Origin: Haladaptatus halobius
GTDB lineage: Archaea > Halobacteriota > Halobacteria > Halobacteriales > Haladaptataceae
NCBI RefSeq assembly: GCF_020618475.1
Contig: NZ_CP085335.1
Coordinates: 744,001 to 808,000 of the forward strand
Direction: 5' to 3'
DNA: 64,000 nt
Part shown: one piece after another, positions 9,288 through 17,144 of the stretch
How positions within the stretch are numbered: position 1 is the first letter of the stretch
Layout: each line of letters starts with the position of its first letter
The notes under the pieces: model-generated
Database searches by the model: none
Seen by the model: only the letters and a program-made list of their open reading frames with translations
Told to the model about the DNA's origin: nothing
Position numbers and translations under genes: made by a program

Positions 9288-9684
9288 TCTTCTTCAGTCG
9301 GCGGTCACGTCGCGGTATAATAAATGTTGAGACTACACGGGCTATAACTCCGCCAGAATGCACGATTTCACCCGAACCAACGAACTGGAACTGATTCAAA
9401 CTGGGCCTCGAAAGCCGATTCAATTAGCATTCTAACTCGTTCTTCTTTAGAAGAGATTTAAGCCAGCGTTGCCGCAATGATTCGGAAAACCTCGCGTCGA
9501 GATACTCGTGTTGGTAGCATGCCTACTTCGATGTTTCTCGGAAATTCTCACTACCAGTGCACATCCACACCGGCACCTGCACGCTGTCCATTCGTGTCCT
9601 GCCTGCTCTCCGACTCTTGTGGGGGCCGTAAGGTCGGTTATGTACGGCCCTACGACAGCCGATGTTTTAGCCGTGACTTGATCC
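9288..9684. other. AT-richer gene-less interval with a perfect hairpin near its end
   Basis: No convincing gene. Frames on both strands at about 9447-9737 have unusual codon use (many TCA, AAT, CGT and several Cys) and match nothing I recognise. They may be remnants of foreign DNA. A perfect inverted repeat GGGCCGTA / TACGGCCC (9624-9631 and 9644-9651) lies 34 bp beyond the stop of the leftward MFS gene and could be its terminator. Confidence 0.4.
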
Positions 9685-10911
9685 CTAATCTCCATCGAAT
9701 TTTCCTGATTCTGGCAGTGAATCGAGGCCAACATTGAATTCCTCTGGGTTGATATCGTTCATCGCTGGAAGGTGACGTAATTGCGGCTGTACTGCGTAGA
9801 AGAGGCTCACAGATCCAAGCATTAACCCAGCTACTGCCATCGTGCTCACAGACCTGATTGTGCTGCCCACTACACCGCCAAGCAAGGCACCAATCGGTAA
9901 TGTGAGCGTCGATGCGCTGGCGGTAACGGAAGCAACACGACCAAGCAGGTGGTTCGGTGTCACTACCTGCTCCAACGTATTTCCCATCACGCCTGCAATA
10001 CCGGCCGGAATCCACGCGAGAACGAACAAGCCGACGGCAAGGGGTGGCCACGGTGCGTAGACTACTCCGAGCCACAGGATGCATCCACTGGCAGCGGTGA
10101 CGATCCGCAGGTGACCGAACTGTATCGTCTCCAGTCTCGATGCGAGAGCTGCACCGACTGCTCTTCCAACCCCGAGCGCTCCGAGCATCGCTCCAAAGAG
10201 GGCTGGTCCAGCCCGAATATCCGCAAAGCTCGGCAGGACTGCGGGCGTCATTCCAGTACCGAAATTCGAAACCATCGTTACGAGCGTCATGTCGACGAAT
10301 ACCGACCCACGCAAGCATCTGAAGCCATCAGCCATGTCGGCGAGATACCCGGACACGTCGATTTCACTGGCTTCTTCGTCTGGGCGTTTCGTTGGTGGAA
10401 TCCGGACGCCGACGAACAAGAGCGCCGCGACGACGAACGTGACCGAATCCAGCACGAAGAGCGATGCTGCTCCGACGAGGGCGATGAGTATCCCGCCGAA
10501 TGCTTCGAAGAGTATATCTAACCCGTGGAACGTGAACGAGAACGCGGAATTGGCACGTGTCAGTTGGTCGTCGGAGACGGTCCGGGGGAGCGCAGCACTC
10601 TGTGCCGGATAGACGAACTGATTCAACAGCGCGAGGAGCGGAATCGTCACCAGCAGGAGTTCGACCGTTAGATTCCCCGTATACGCAGCAACGGGAAGCG
10701 AGAGAATCGCAAGGGCTTGGATGAGTTGTATCGACACCAGCGTACGGATGATAGGCCACCGATCGACGAGCGGCCCGGAGATGAACTGCAACACTAGTGG
10801 GAGGAGGAGCAACGCCTCGGCGATGCCGGTAAATACCATCGATCGTGTGATGTCGTACACTAGCCACATCGCTGCGACGGCGTAGAGACTATCGCCGGCG
10901 TTCGTCACCAA
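9685..10911 (-). CDS. MFS transporter (MFS_3/EntS-like), start codon unclear
   Basis: At least 408 aa with about 10-12 membrane helices. Major-facilitator features include the motif-A-like loop ISGPLVDRWPIIRTL and the helices around LNQFVYPAQSAALPRTV, as in drug or siderophore exporters. The only start in frame is a TTG at 10911. Upstream the frame stays open to a TAA near 11101 and encodes residues expected of the true N-terminus (LRKNRDFLRLLLGRL) at about 10912-10960, but without any ATG, GTG or TTG. The native start is therefore lost or altered. Codon use is less GC-rich than the neighbours, suggesting acquisition. The substrate is unknown. Confidence 0.75.
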   Translation of the reverse strand: MVTNAGDSLYAVAAMWLVYDITRSMVFTGIAEALLLLPLVLQFISGPLVDRWPIIRTLVSIQLIQALAILSLPVAAYTGNLTVELLLVTIPLLALLNQFVYPAQSAALPRTVSDDQLTRANSAFSFTFHGLDILFEAFGGILIALVGAASLFVLDSVTFVVAALLFVGVRIPPTKRPDEEASEIDVSGYLADMADGFRCLRGSVFVDMTLVTMVSNFGTGMTPAVLPSFADIRAGPALFGAMLGALGVGRAVGAALASRLETIQFGHLRIVTAASGCILWLGVVYAPWPPLAVGLFVLAWIPAGIAGVMGNTLEQVVTPNHLLGRVASVTASASTLTLPIGALLGGVVGSTIRSVSTMAVAGLMLGSVSLFYAVQPQLRHLPAMNDINPEEFNVGLDSLPESGKFDGD

Positions 10912-11696
10912 TCGCCCGAGCAGGAGCCGCAGGAAATCCCGATTTTTTCGGAGCGATGGATAGCTCTCGTCCGCAGCCTGCGCTGACTCTATCTGATTAC
11001 TTATCTCCGTGACCTCGACGAATGTCTGGTTGTGCGCTCGTCCCGTCGGTCGGTGAGGGAGACCGGATCCCCATTCCGCCGAACGTGACAGTTGTGTGAT
11101 TTATCGTGGTAGCTGCTGGCTGTATGTCAACTGGAGTCGGTTCGAGTTGCGGACCGATTGCGTCTCCAGCGCTGTCCTGACCACTGGGGATCAGGAACTC
11201 GGTGGGTGTCGGCATGTGCGTGCGTGTGTTCTACTGAAGAAGTTACAACTACGGAACACGTAGTGAGGCGACCCGGGTGTTGCTGCTATCCGACCTATTG
11301 CGCAGCTGGGCGCGTGAGGGGATCAAAAACCGGCCGAAGTACGAGCCAGCGGGTCATAAGCCTCTACTCTCTATCCGTCAAACGATTAGCATCTTATAAC
11401 TTCCGATCGAACCGACAAGTAGTCGGTCATCTACACTCGATATCGAGGTGTAGCTGTCAGAGCTAAAGGAGAGTCGGTAGTGAACTCTCTATGACCGTTG
11501 CCGCCACTCCGATCACTATATGAGTAGTTTTGAGGAGAGTCCTATGCATTGGGAGCGCCGGTCTCAACTTCTGGGATATAAAAATCCCCGTGTATGCGAC
11601 GAAGTAGACCCTTCGGCGTTTCGTTCGAACTATCGCACGCAGACGCCCCGGAACACCCCGTCTCGGGGTGTCCGGGTCACACAGGTGGTGACACTG
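10912..11696. other. Long low-GC intergenic region upstream of MFS and SCP2 genes
   Basis: The stretch next to the MFS gene is the unstarted continuation of its reading frame (to about 10990). The remainder has frames on both strands with poor codon use and nothing recognisable. The right end carries the SCP2 promoter: a TATA box within GGGATATAAAAATCC (11573-11587) and a strong stem-loop at 11647-11676. Confidence 0.4.
11647..11676 (+). promoter_or_regulatory. Strong stem-loop in the leader of the SCP2 gene
   Basis: CCCGGAACACCCCG, a TCT loop, then CGGGGTGTCCGGG pair over 13 bp with one bulged A. The TATA box lies upstream at about 11574, so the hairpin falls inside the 5' untranslated RNA, ending 20 nt before the ATG at 11697. 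It could modulate translation or mRNA stability, or end upstream transcription. Confidence 0.5.
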
Positions 11697-12260
11697 ATGA
11701 CCGACGATCTGATACAACGCATCGAAGCCGCGACGGAAAAGTCAGACGAAGAACTCGAACGCGAACTTCCGGGACTGCTCGACGAGATAGACGGGCAGGA
11801 GCGGGAACTCGTCCGCGAGCATCCGGTGACGTTCGGTCGCGTCGTCGACCGGATGAAGACGCTCGACACCGCGGAGTTCGTCTCGGAGAACCCGGAGACG
11901 GCGGATCAGTTCCAGGAGCTACTCTGGGCCGGCGTCGAGGTGCTCGTCGAGCAACAGCCGGAGGTACAGGAACAGATAAACGACGACATCACCGTGAACT
12001 TCTCGGCGACTGACTGCCAGATGGATGGCCACCTCGAAGTGGACAAGGACGCGCAGATGATGCGTGGCGGTGCCGGGACGCTGGACGACCCGATGCTCGA
12101 GATCACCGGCCCGGCCGACACGCTCGTCGGACTGGTCACGGGGAACGTCGACCCGATACAGGGGTTCATGCAACAGAAGTACGAGATGGACGGTCCGGTC
12201 AACAAGGGGACGCGCCTCGCACCGGTCATCAACTCCGTCTCCGATAACATCCCGAGCTAA
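11697..12260 (+). CDS. SCP2 sterol-carrier-domain protein
   Basis: Predicted protein of 187 aa. The first 80 residues are acidic and helical (IQRIEAATEKSDEELE). The C-terminal half is an SCP2-like lipid-binding fold, seen as strands ITVNFSATDCQMDGHLEVD and ending with the amphipathic motif LVTGNVDPIQGFMQQKYEMD. SCP2 domains bind acyl-CoAs or lipids. Its stop overlaps the next start (TAATG), so it is co-translated with an acyl-CoA dehydrogenase and probably presents or holds its substrate (inference). The frame is open upstream to 11520, but the TATA box at 11574 and the stem-loop leader favour the ATG at 11697. Confidence 0.85.
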   Translation: MTDDLIQRIEAATEKSDEELERELPGLLDEIDGQERELVREHPVTFGRVVDRMKTLDTAEFVSENPETADQFQELLWAGVEVLVEQQPEVQEQINDDITVNFSATDCQMDGHLEVDKDAQMMRGGAGTLDDPMLEITGPADTLVGLVTGNVDPIQGFMQQKYEMDGPVNKGTRLAPVINSVSDNIPS

Positions 12261-13462
12261 TGCAGTTGACAGACAAACAGCGGGCGTTCCGCGAGAATCT
12301 CCGTCGGTATCTGGACGAGAACGTCGAACCGGTCGTCGACGAGCAAGACCAGGAACCGTTCACCAGAGCGGAACTGCTGGAGTACGTCGACGACCTCCGC
12401 GAACTCGGCATCGGGTTCGATCCCGAGACCGCGGAGTCGTACTTCGGCGACCTGCGGCGATACACCATCTGCTCCGAGGAGATGAGCCGCGTCTGGCCGA
12501 GCCTCAACGTCGCGCTGAACATGTCGTTTCCGTCGCTGTTCGCCCAGTTTGCGAGCGACGCCACGCGGGACGCGATGCGCTCGAAGCTGAATGCGGGCGA
12601 GTGTATCGGCTGTCTCGCGGTGACCGAACCGGAAGGCGGGAGCGACACCGCCCGTCCCCGGACGACGGCGCGAAAGGAGGGCGACGAGTTCGTCATTAAC
12701 GGGCAGAAGACGTGGGTCGGAAACGCCCAGATCGCCGACGTGGCGCTCGTCGTCGCCCACGACGAGAGCACCGATTCGCAGGACATGTTCCTCGTCGACC
12801 AGGAGATCGCGCCGTTCGAGACTGAGGGCATCAGCAAACTGGGCTGGAAGGCGGTGCCGAACGGTCACATCTACTTGGACGAAGTGCGCGTCCCGGTGGA
12901 CAACCGCCTCTCCACGATGTTCGAGAACGCCATTCTGGAGGGCAAGGATATCTCGGACATCGTTCCGTTCCCCGATAGCGTCACGCAGTTGTTTCTCGAC
13001 CAGAAGCCGCTCAACGCGACGTTCTCGTTCATGCGAACCGGGATGGCGTTCATGGCGGTCGGCATCATGCAGGCCGCGTTCGACGAGTCGCTGGCGTACG
13101 CGAAAGACCGCGAGACGTTCGGCGAGCCCATCGGCCAACACCAGTTGATCCAGGAGAAGCTCTACGACATCAAGTGCGCCCTCGAATCCTCGCGGTGTCT
13201 CGCCCACCGCGTCGTCGAACTGCTCGAAGAGGGCAGCTCGGACGCGCGCATGATGTCGTCGCTGGCGAAAGGGTACGCCTGCGAGAAGTCGGTCGAAGCG
13301 ACCTCGGACGCCATCCAAGTCCACGGCGCGGAAGGGCTGAAGACCGATAACCGCCTCGAACGCTACTACCGCGACGCGCGGACGATGCCCATTCCCGACG
13401 GGACGACGGAGATCCAGAAGCTCATCGTCGGTAAGGAACTGACGGGGATGGCCGCCTATTGA
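12260..13462 (+). CDS. Acyl-CoA dehydrogenase
   Basis: Predicted protein of 400 aa, full length for the flavin-dependent family that introduces an alpha-beta double bond in acyl-CoAs and passes electrons to ETF. Seen: CLAVTEPEGGSDT (FAD/substrate loop), FVINGQKTWVGNAQIAD, FMAVGIMQAAFDESLAYAKD with RETFGEPIGQHQLIQEKL, and VHGAEGLKTDNRLERYYRDA. The usual catalytic Glu of the (Y)EGT motif is replaced by Asp: the sequence is MPIPDGTTEIQKLIVG. This suggests a divergent substrate class. It shares one base with the upstream SCP2 gene. Confidence 0.93.
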   Translation: MQLTDKQRAFRENLRRYLDENVEPVVDEQDQEPFTRAELLEYVDDLRELGIGFDPETAESYFGDLRRYTICSEEMSRVWPSLNVALNMSFPSLFAQFASDATRDAMRSKLNAGECIGCLAVTEPEGGSDTARPRTTARKEGDEFVINGQKTWVGNAQIADVALVVAHDESTDSQDMFLVDQEIAPFETEGISKLGWKAVPNGHIYLDEVRVPVDNRLSTMFENAILEGKDISDIVPFPDSVTQLFLDQKPLNATFSFMRTGMAFMAVGIMQAAFDESLAYAKDRETFGEPIGQHQLIQEKLYDIKCALESSRCLAHRVVELLEEGSSDARMMSSLAKGYACEKSVEATSDAIQVHGAEGLKTDNRLERYYRDARTMPIPDGTTEIQKLIVGKELTGMAAY

Positions 13463-13515
13463 CGGAGTAGTTGGCGACACCCCGCAACTCTTCTGCGAAA
13501 AAGTGAATCGACGAA

Positions 13516-14043
13516 CTATGTGAACTTCTCTCGCGCGAACCTCGCGTCTATCGACGCGGCGAGCGACGTGAGCCGCTGTGCAGAGTCCGAATACTGCAGT
13601 ATCTTCTGCATGTCGCCGTCGAGTTCGAACTTCCCGCTCATCAGCCCTTGGATGATGTCAGTGTCGCCGCGGAGCAACGCCTCCCAGTCCTCGTTGTGAG
13701 CGGTGAGGTGGAAGCCGTTATCGACGGCGTCCGGGCCGGTTATCAGATCCGACCCCGTACACCGACCGTCCTCCAGTCCGAGGTACGCGTACCCTGTGTA
13801 GCCGTTTTCCGTCTCTGTCAAGTACTGGTCGAGTTCGTCCTGTAGGTACTCCGGCATCGCCGCGACGTCGAGGTCGTCGACCGGCATGTCGGTCATCTCA
13901 AACACGATGTCGCCGTCGAACCCGACGCCCCACCCTTCGCTCATCTCGTTGTACTCGTCGTCGTCGTTGATTGTCTTCTCGTACCGGGAGAACCACGCTT
14001 GACTGGGGAAGTACAACGGCTCTGGATAGTCATTATCTACCAT
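13516..14043 (-). CDS. Second SCP2-like lipid-carrier protein
   Basis: Predicted protein of 175 aa, convergent with the acyl-CoA dehydrogenase. The fold signature resembles the SCP2 protein at 11697: central strands GDIVFEMTD and GYAYLGLEDGRCTG, then DWEALLRGDTDIIQGLMSGKFELDGD, the same WxxLLxGxxDxxxxxMxGxxxxxG ending as sterol-carrier domains. The start MVDNDYPEP (ATG at 14043) is chosen over longer frames because a TATA-like sequence (CATAATAAAG on the minus strand) at 14106-14115 places the transcript start near 14084. The 5' leader holds hairpins. Confidence 0.78.
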   Translation of the reverse strand: MVDNDYPEPLYFPSQAWFSRYEKTINDDDEYNEMSEGWGVGFDGDIVFEMTDMPVDDLDVAAMPEYLQDELDQYLTETENGYTGYAYLGLEDGRCTGSDLITGPDAVDNGFHLTAHNEDWEALLRGDTDIIQGLMSGKFELDGDMQKILQYSDSAQRLTSLAASIDARFAREKFT

Positions 14044-14060
14044 GCGAATTCGTTTGGATA

Positions 14061-14128
14061 CTCGCGTAGCGAGGAGAATCAAAATTCTCCGCCGTATCGA
14101 CGGCGCTTTATTATGCCGGCGACGCCGG
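14061..14128 (-). promoter_or_regulatory. Four consecutive perfect inverted repeats in SCP2 promoter/leader
   Basis: Side by side lie CTCGC-GTA-GCGAG (14061-14073), GGAGAAT-CAAA-ATTCTCC (14073-14090), GCCGT-ATCG-ACGGC (14091-14104) and CCGGC-GAC-GCCGG (14116-14128). The probable TATA box (14106-14115) lies between the third and fourth. The first two would be in the mRNA leader of the leftward SCP2 gene. The third lies between TATA box and start site and may be an operator. Confidence 0.55.
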
Positions 14129-14259
14129 TTTGGAGACCGTTTCGGTCGATGTGTCGGTCGCCGGTAGTCGAACGTTCTAGCAGTGGAACCATCCGTGCAC
14201 GGTACGCTCTCGCACGGGAGATACCACCGAAAAACTGCACAAGCCGAGATTAGAGTCTT

Positions 14260-14550
14260 GTGTTTCGGTTGGTCGTGACCCTCTGTCTGAGCCTCGCGGT
14301 CACCGCACTTCTCGGCACCGAAGCCGGTCTCAGTCTCTTCGTCGCCGTCGTCGGTCTCCACGTCGCCGCGCAGATATCGGCGGCGACCCGCTGGAACTCC
14401 ATCTCACCCTCGTTCGCGAGCGGTGAGGCCGCCGAACTGTCGGCGGTCGTCGGACGAGTCGTACGAGGGCTTAACCTCCCCGTGTCGAACGTCGTCATCG
14501 AGAATTCGTCGGTTCCGAACGCCTACACCGTCGGCGTCCTCCTGAACTGA
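14260..14550 (+). pseudogene. Truncated M48 (HtpX-like) peptidase remnant
   Basis: Frame of 96 aa from GTG 14260 with two hydrophobic stretches (about 3-20 and 24-42). It continues with AELSAVVGRVVRGLNLPVS and SSVPNAYTVG. This matches the part of HtpX/Ste24-type membrane proteases just before the zinc motif (PELHxxVxRL ... VPNAFATG). The protein stops at VLLN, and no HExxH follows, so it cannot be an active protease. I identify it from recall of the family pattern. An intact short membrane protein is the alternative. Confidence 0.5.
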
Positions 14551-14628
14551 AGTCGGCTCGTCGTGACCCGAAGGTTGTATTCGCCTCCGCAATTCAACGC
14601 TAAATGAGCAAAATCCCTCGATTTCCGA

Positions 14629-15813
14629 CTAATTCACCGTGGTGATGGTGACTTCGTCGGTGGTTTTCGCGCCCTTGTCGTCGGTCACTTGCAAGATGAC
14701 GCGGTAGCTTCCGCACTTGTTCAGCGTCATCTTCGCCGTCTTCCCGTCGGTTTCGAACGAGCCGTCGCCGTCCAAGTCCCACATGTACTCCACGATTTCG
14801 CTGTCGCCGTCCTCGGATTTGGACGCGTCGAGCGTGACGGCCTGGCCCTTTTCGAGCGACCCGTCGCTCACGTTGCTCGGCGTCGTCCGAATCCGCGCGA
14901 CGGGAGGTTCGTTCTTCTCGTCGCCGGAGCCGGTGTCATCGTTTCCACTGTCTCCACCATCTCCGCCTTTGTTTCCTTCGTCGCCATCCCCGCCATCGCT
15001 ACCCTCGTCGCCGTCTCCGCCGTCGCCCGACGTCGCCAGTAGCTCCTCTTCGACGAGTTGCTGGGCGAGTTTCGTGTGCCACTGCACGCGCTTGTCGAGC
15101 GACGTATCCTGCGAGGTCACCTCCGCGAGGTAGGCGCGCGCACCGAGGTCTCGGGCCGCCTTGTGGGTGAACAGGTCGTTCGGTTCGTTCGAGGTCGGGG
15201 AGAACGCGTCAGTGGAGAACTCGTACCCGTCGCGGGAGACGTAGTTCTCGTTCAGGTAGTCTGCGGTCGTCTTGGCCTCGCTGGACGCCGCTTCTTCCCA
15301 GCTGTAGAAGATCGCCTGTCCGACGCCGCCGACCATGTCGCCGTCGTAGATGCCGACCGATTCGTGGAGGTCGGCGACCATGTCGGGCTGGTACTCCTCG
15401 ACGACGCCCCAGATGGCGCGGGCGAGGTCCGTCTCCGGCGCTTCGCCCGTGGGGAACTGTCGGTTCAGATCGCCGTCGCCGTCGGACGTCCGCGAATCTT
15501 CCTCGACGGCTTCGGCGTTCACCCTCGGGATCGTCACGAGCGTCCCGCGCTTGATGTCCCACTGGGCGATCTTCTCCGCGGCTCTGTATCCAGCCTCCTC
15601 GTTCCCGTGCATTCCGCCGACGATGAGCGCCGTCGGCCCGGATTGATCCGCCTTCGTCACGTGCACTTTCGTCGCTTTGTTGGTTCCGCTCATGAGGATG
15701 AACGACTCCCTCGAAAGCGACGACGTGTCGCTCTCACCGCTCGTCTGTACTGCGCCAAGTCCGAGTAATCCTGCGGTTCCGGCTGCCGTCAAGAACGTGC
15801 GTCGTGTTGTCAT
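14629..15813 (-). CDS. Tat-exported AstE/AspA-type deacylase with PKD domain
   Basis: Predicted protein of 394 aa. The Tat signal TTRRTFLTAAGTAGLLGLG (residues 2-20) predicts export folded. Residues about 35-255 are a succinylglutamate desuccinylase/aspartoacylase-like zinc hydrolase: GGMHGNEEAGYRAAEK (His and Glu ligands), VNAEAVEEDSR, DLNRQFPTG, and VADLHES (third ligand). A Gly/Asp-rich linker (about 262-300) joins a PKD-type beta-sandwich (VTLDASKSEDGD ... YRVILQVTDDKGAKTTDEV). The linked, acidic architecture fits an extracellular enzyme. The substrate is unknown. The AT-rich 240 bp upstream (15814-16054) holds its promoter and probably that of the divergent M42 gene. Confidence 0.86.
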   Translation of the reverse strand: MTTRRTFLTAAGTAGLLGLGAVQTSGESDTSSLSRESFILMSGTNKATKVHVTKADQSGPTALIVGGMHGNEEAGYRAAEKIAQWDIKRGTLVTIPRVNAEAVEEDSRTSDGDGDLNRQFPTGEAPETDLARAIWGVVEEYQPDMVADLHESVGIYDGDMVGGVGQAIFYSWEEAASSEAKTTADYLNENYVSRDGYEFSTDAFSPTSNEPNDLFTHKAARDLGARAYLAEVTSQDTSLDKRVQWHTKLAQQLVEEELLATSGDGGDGDEGSDGGDGDEGNKGGDGGDSGNDDTGSGDEKNEPPVARIRTTPSNVSDGSLEKGQAVTLDASKSEDGDSEIVEYMWDLDGDGSFETDGKTAKMTLNKCGSYRVILQVTDDKGAKTTDEVTITTVN

Positions 15814-16054
15814 TGCTGCTCAGTTGGTCGTTGAAGCGCGGCGTTATGTTTTTTCGGGTTTCGTCCAAAAATAGACGGCTTTCACACATAATAATGCAGA
15901 AATGTCGGTCGTATTATTGAGAATATAATTATATTTCCATTTTCATATGATTTGTGGAACTGGAAAACGGTCAGAACGGTCGAACGGAATCTCGAGGAAG
16001 CATCCGGATTGCGGTTACCCGAACGGTTAACCTTCGTTCGAACTCGCATCACGC

Positions 16055-17122
16055 ATGCACGTTTCGCTCGACGACCTCGAAACGCTGGTCGAAGCGCCCG
16101 GTGCGCCCGGAAACGAGTACGCCGTCGCGGATCGGTTCGCCGAACTAATAGAACCGCACGTGGACGACGTCTCCTTCGACGCGATGGGGAACGTCGTCGC
16201 CACGAGCGAGGGGAGCGACTTCGAAATTGCGCTCGCGGCCCACACCGACGAACTGGGATTTCTCGTCGACAGCGTGGACGAAGACGGCTTCATCCGGTTC
16301 CGAATGCTGGGCGGTCACTACAAGGGAAATCTGTCCGGTCAGCGGGTTCGCGTCGGGCCCGACGGTGTCCTCGGCGTCGTCGGGCCGCGGTGTCGCCACT
16401 ACATGAGCGACGAGGAAAAGGAATCCCTGCCGAAGAACCTCCGCATCGACATCGGTGCCGCTTCACCCGAAGAGGTGGCGGCGTTGAACGTCGAACCCGG
16501 CGACTACGCGACGTGGGACTGCGGCGTCTCTGAACTCTCCAACGACCGCGTCGCGGGGCGGGCGCTGGACGACCGCATCGCGCTGGCGGTGCTGCTCGCC
16601 GTCGCGCGCGAGGAGGACGCGGATGCCACGGTTCACTACGTCGCCACCGTGCAGGAGGAGGTCGGTCTCCGCGGGGCGCGGGCGGCGGGACACAACATCG
16701 ACCCGGACGTCGGCATCGCAATCGAAATCTTTCCGGTGGACGACTACCCCGCCGGGAGGAGCGATGGCGTGAACGCGACGCTGGACGGCGGCCCCGTCGT
16801 CGAGTTCGCCGACGGCACCTCGGAGTACCTCTTCGGCGGCGTCATCGTCGACAGGCAGACCAGAACGTGGCTCCGCGACGCGGCGGAGGCGGCGGGCGTT
16901 TCGGTTCAACACGACGTGATGCTCTCCGGTTCGACCGACGCGACCGAACTCCAGCAGGTGCGGGGCGGTCGCCACGCCGGAGCAATCGCGGTGCCCTGTC
17001 GCTACTCGCACTCGCCGGTCGAGACGCTCTCGATGCGCGACGCGGAGGAGACCGCGGAGGTACTGCTTTCGGCGCTCGGACGGGAGTTCCCGGGTCGGGA
17101 CGAGATTCGACGGCCGCGGTGA
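16055..17122 (+). CDS. M42-family aminopeptidase
   Basis: Predicted protein of 355 aa, normal for M42 (glutamyl/tetrahedral) aminopeptidases, which form large cytoplasmic complexes trimming peptides. Metal and catalytic motifs are present: ALAAHTDELGFLV (His63, Asp65), GRALDDRIALAV (bridging Asp), TVQEEVGLRGA (catalytic and ligand Glu), and AVPCRYSHSPVE (C-terminal His). In the motif that usually reads AxDx, the sequence is IAIEIFPVDD. It ends inside a 26-bp palindrome shared with the siderophore operon's terminus. Confidence 0.9.
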   Translation: MHVSLDDLETLVEAPGAPGNEYAVADRFAELIEPHVDDVSFDAMGNVVATSEGSDFEIALAAHTDELGFLVDSVDEDGFIRFRMLGGHYKGNLSGQRVRVGPDGVLGVVGPRCRHYMSDEEKESLPKNLRIDIGAASPEEVAALNVEPGDYATWDCGVSELSNDRVAGRALDDRIALAVLLAVAREEDADATVHYVATVQEEVGLRGARAAGHNIDPDVGIAIEIFPVDDYPAGRSDGVNATLDGGPVVEFADGTSEYLFGGVIVDRQTRTWLRDAAEAAGVSVQHDVMLSGSTDATELQQVRGGRHAGAIAVPCRYSHSPVETLSMRDAEETAEVLLSALGREFPGRDEIRRPR

Positions 17123-17144
17123 GCGTCGGTCGACCGACGCTCAC
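17119..17144. terminator. 26-bp perfect palindrome containing both convergent stop codons
   Basis: The sequence from 17119 to 17144 equals its own reverse complement (arms GTGAGCGTCGGTC / GACCGACGCTCAC). The M42 stop TGA (17120-17122) and the iucC-like stop (17141-17143 on the minus strand) both lie in it. A bidirectional terminator or mRNA 3'-end stabiliser is the natural reading. Confidence 0.65.

Noticed and set aside
9447-9737. Frames on both strands in the AT-rich interval
   Set aside because: Poor codon bias, scattered Cys and Ser, no motif. I could not match them to a transposase.
11158-11466. Plus-strand frame of 102 codons
   Set aside because: Composition does not resemble haloarchaeal proteins (basic, Cys/Ser-rich), and it has no promoter or motif.
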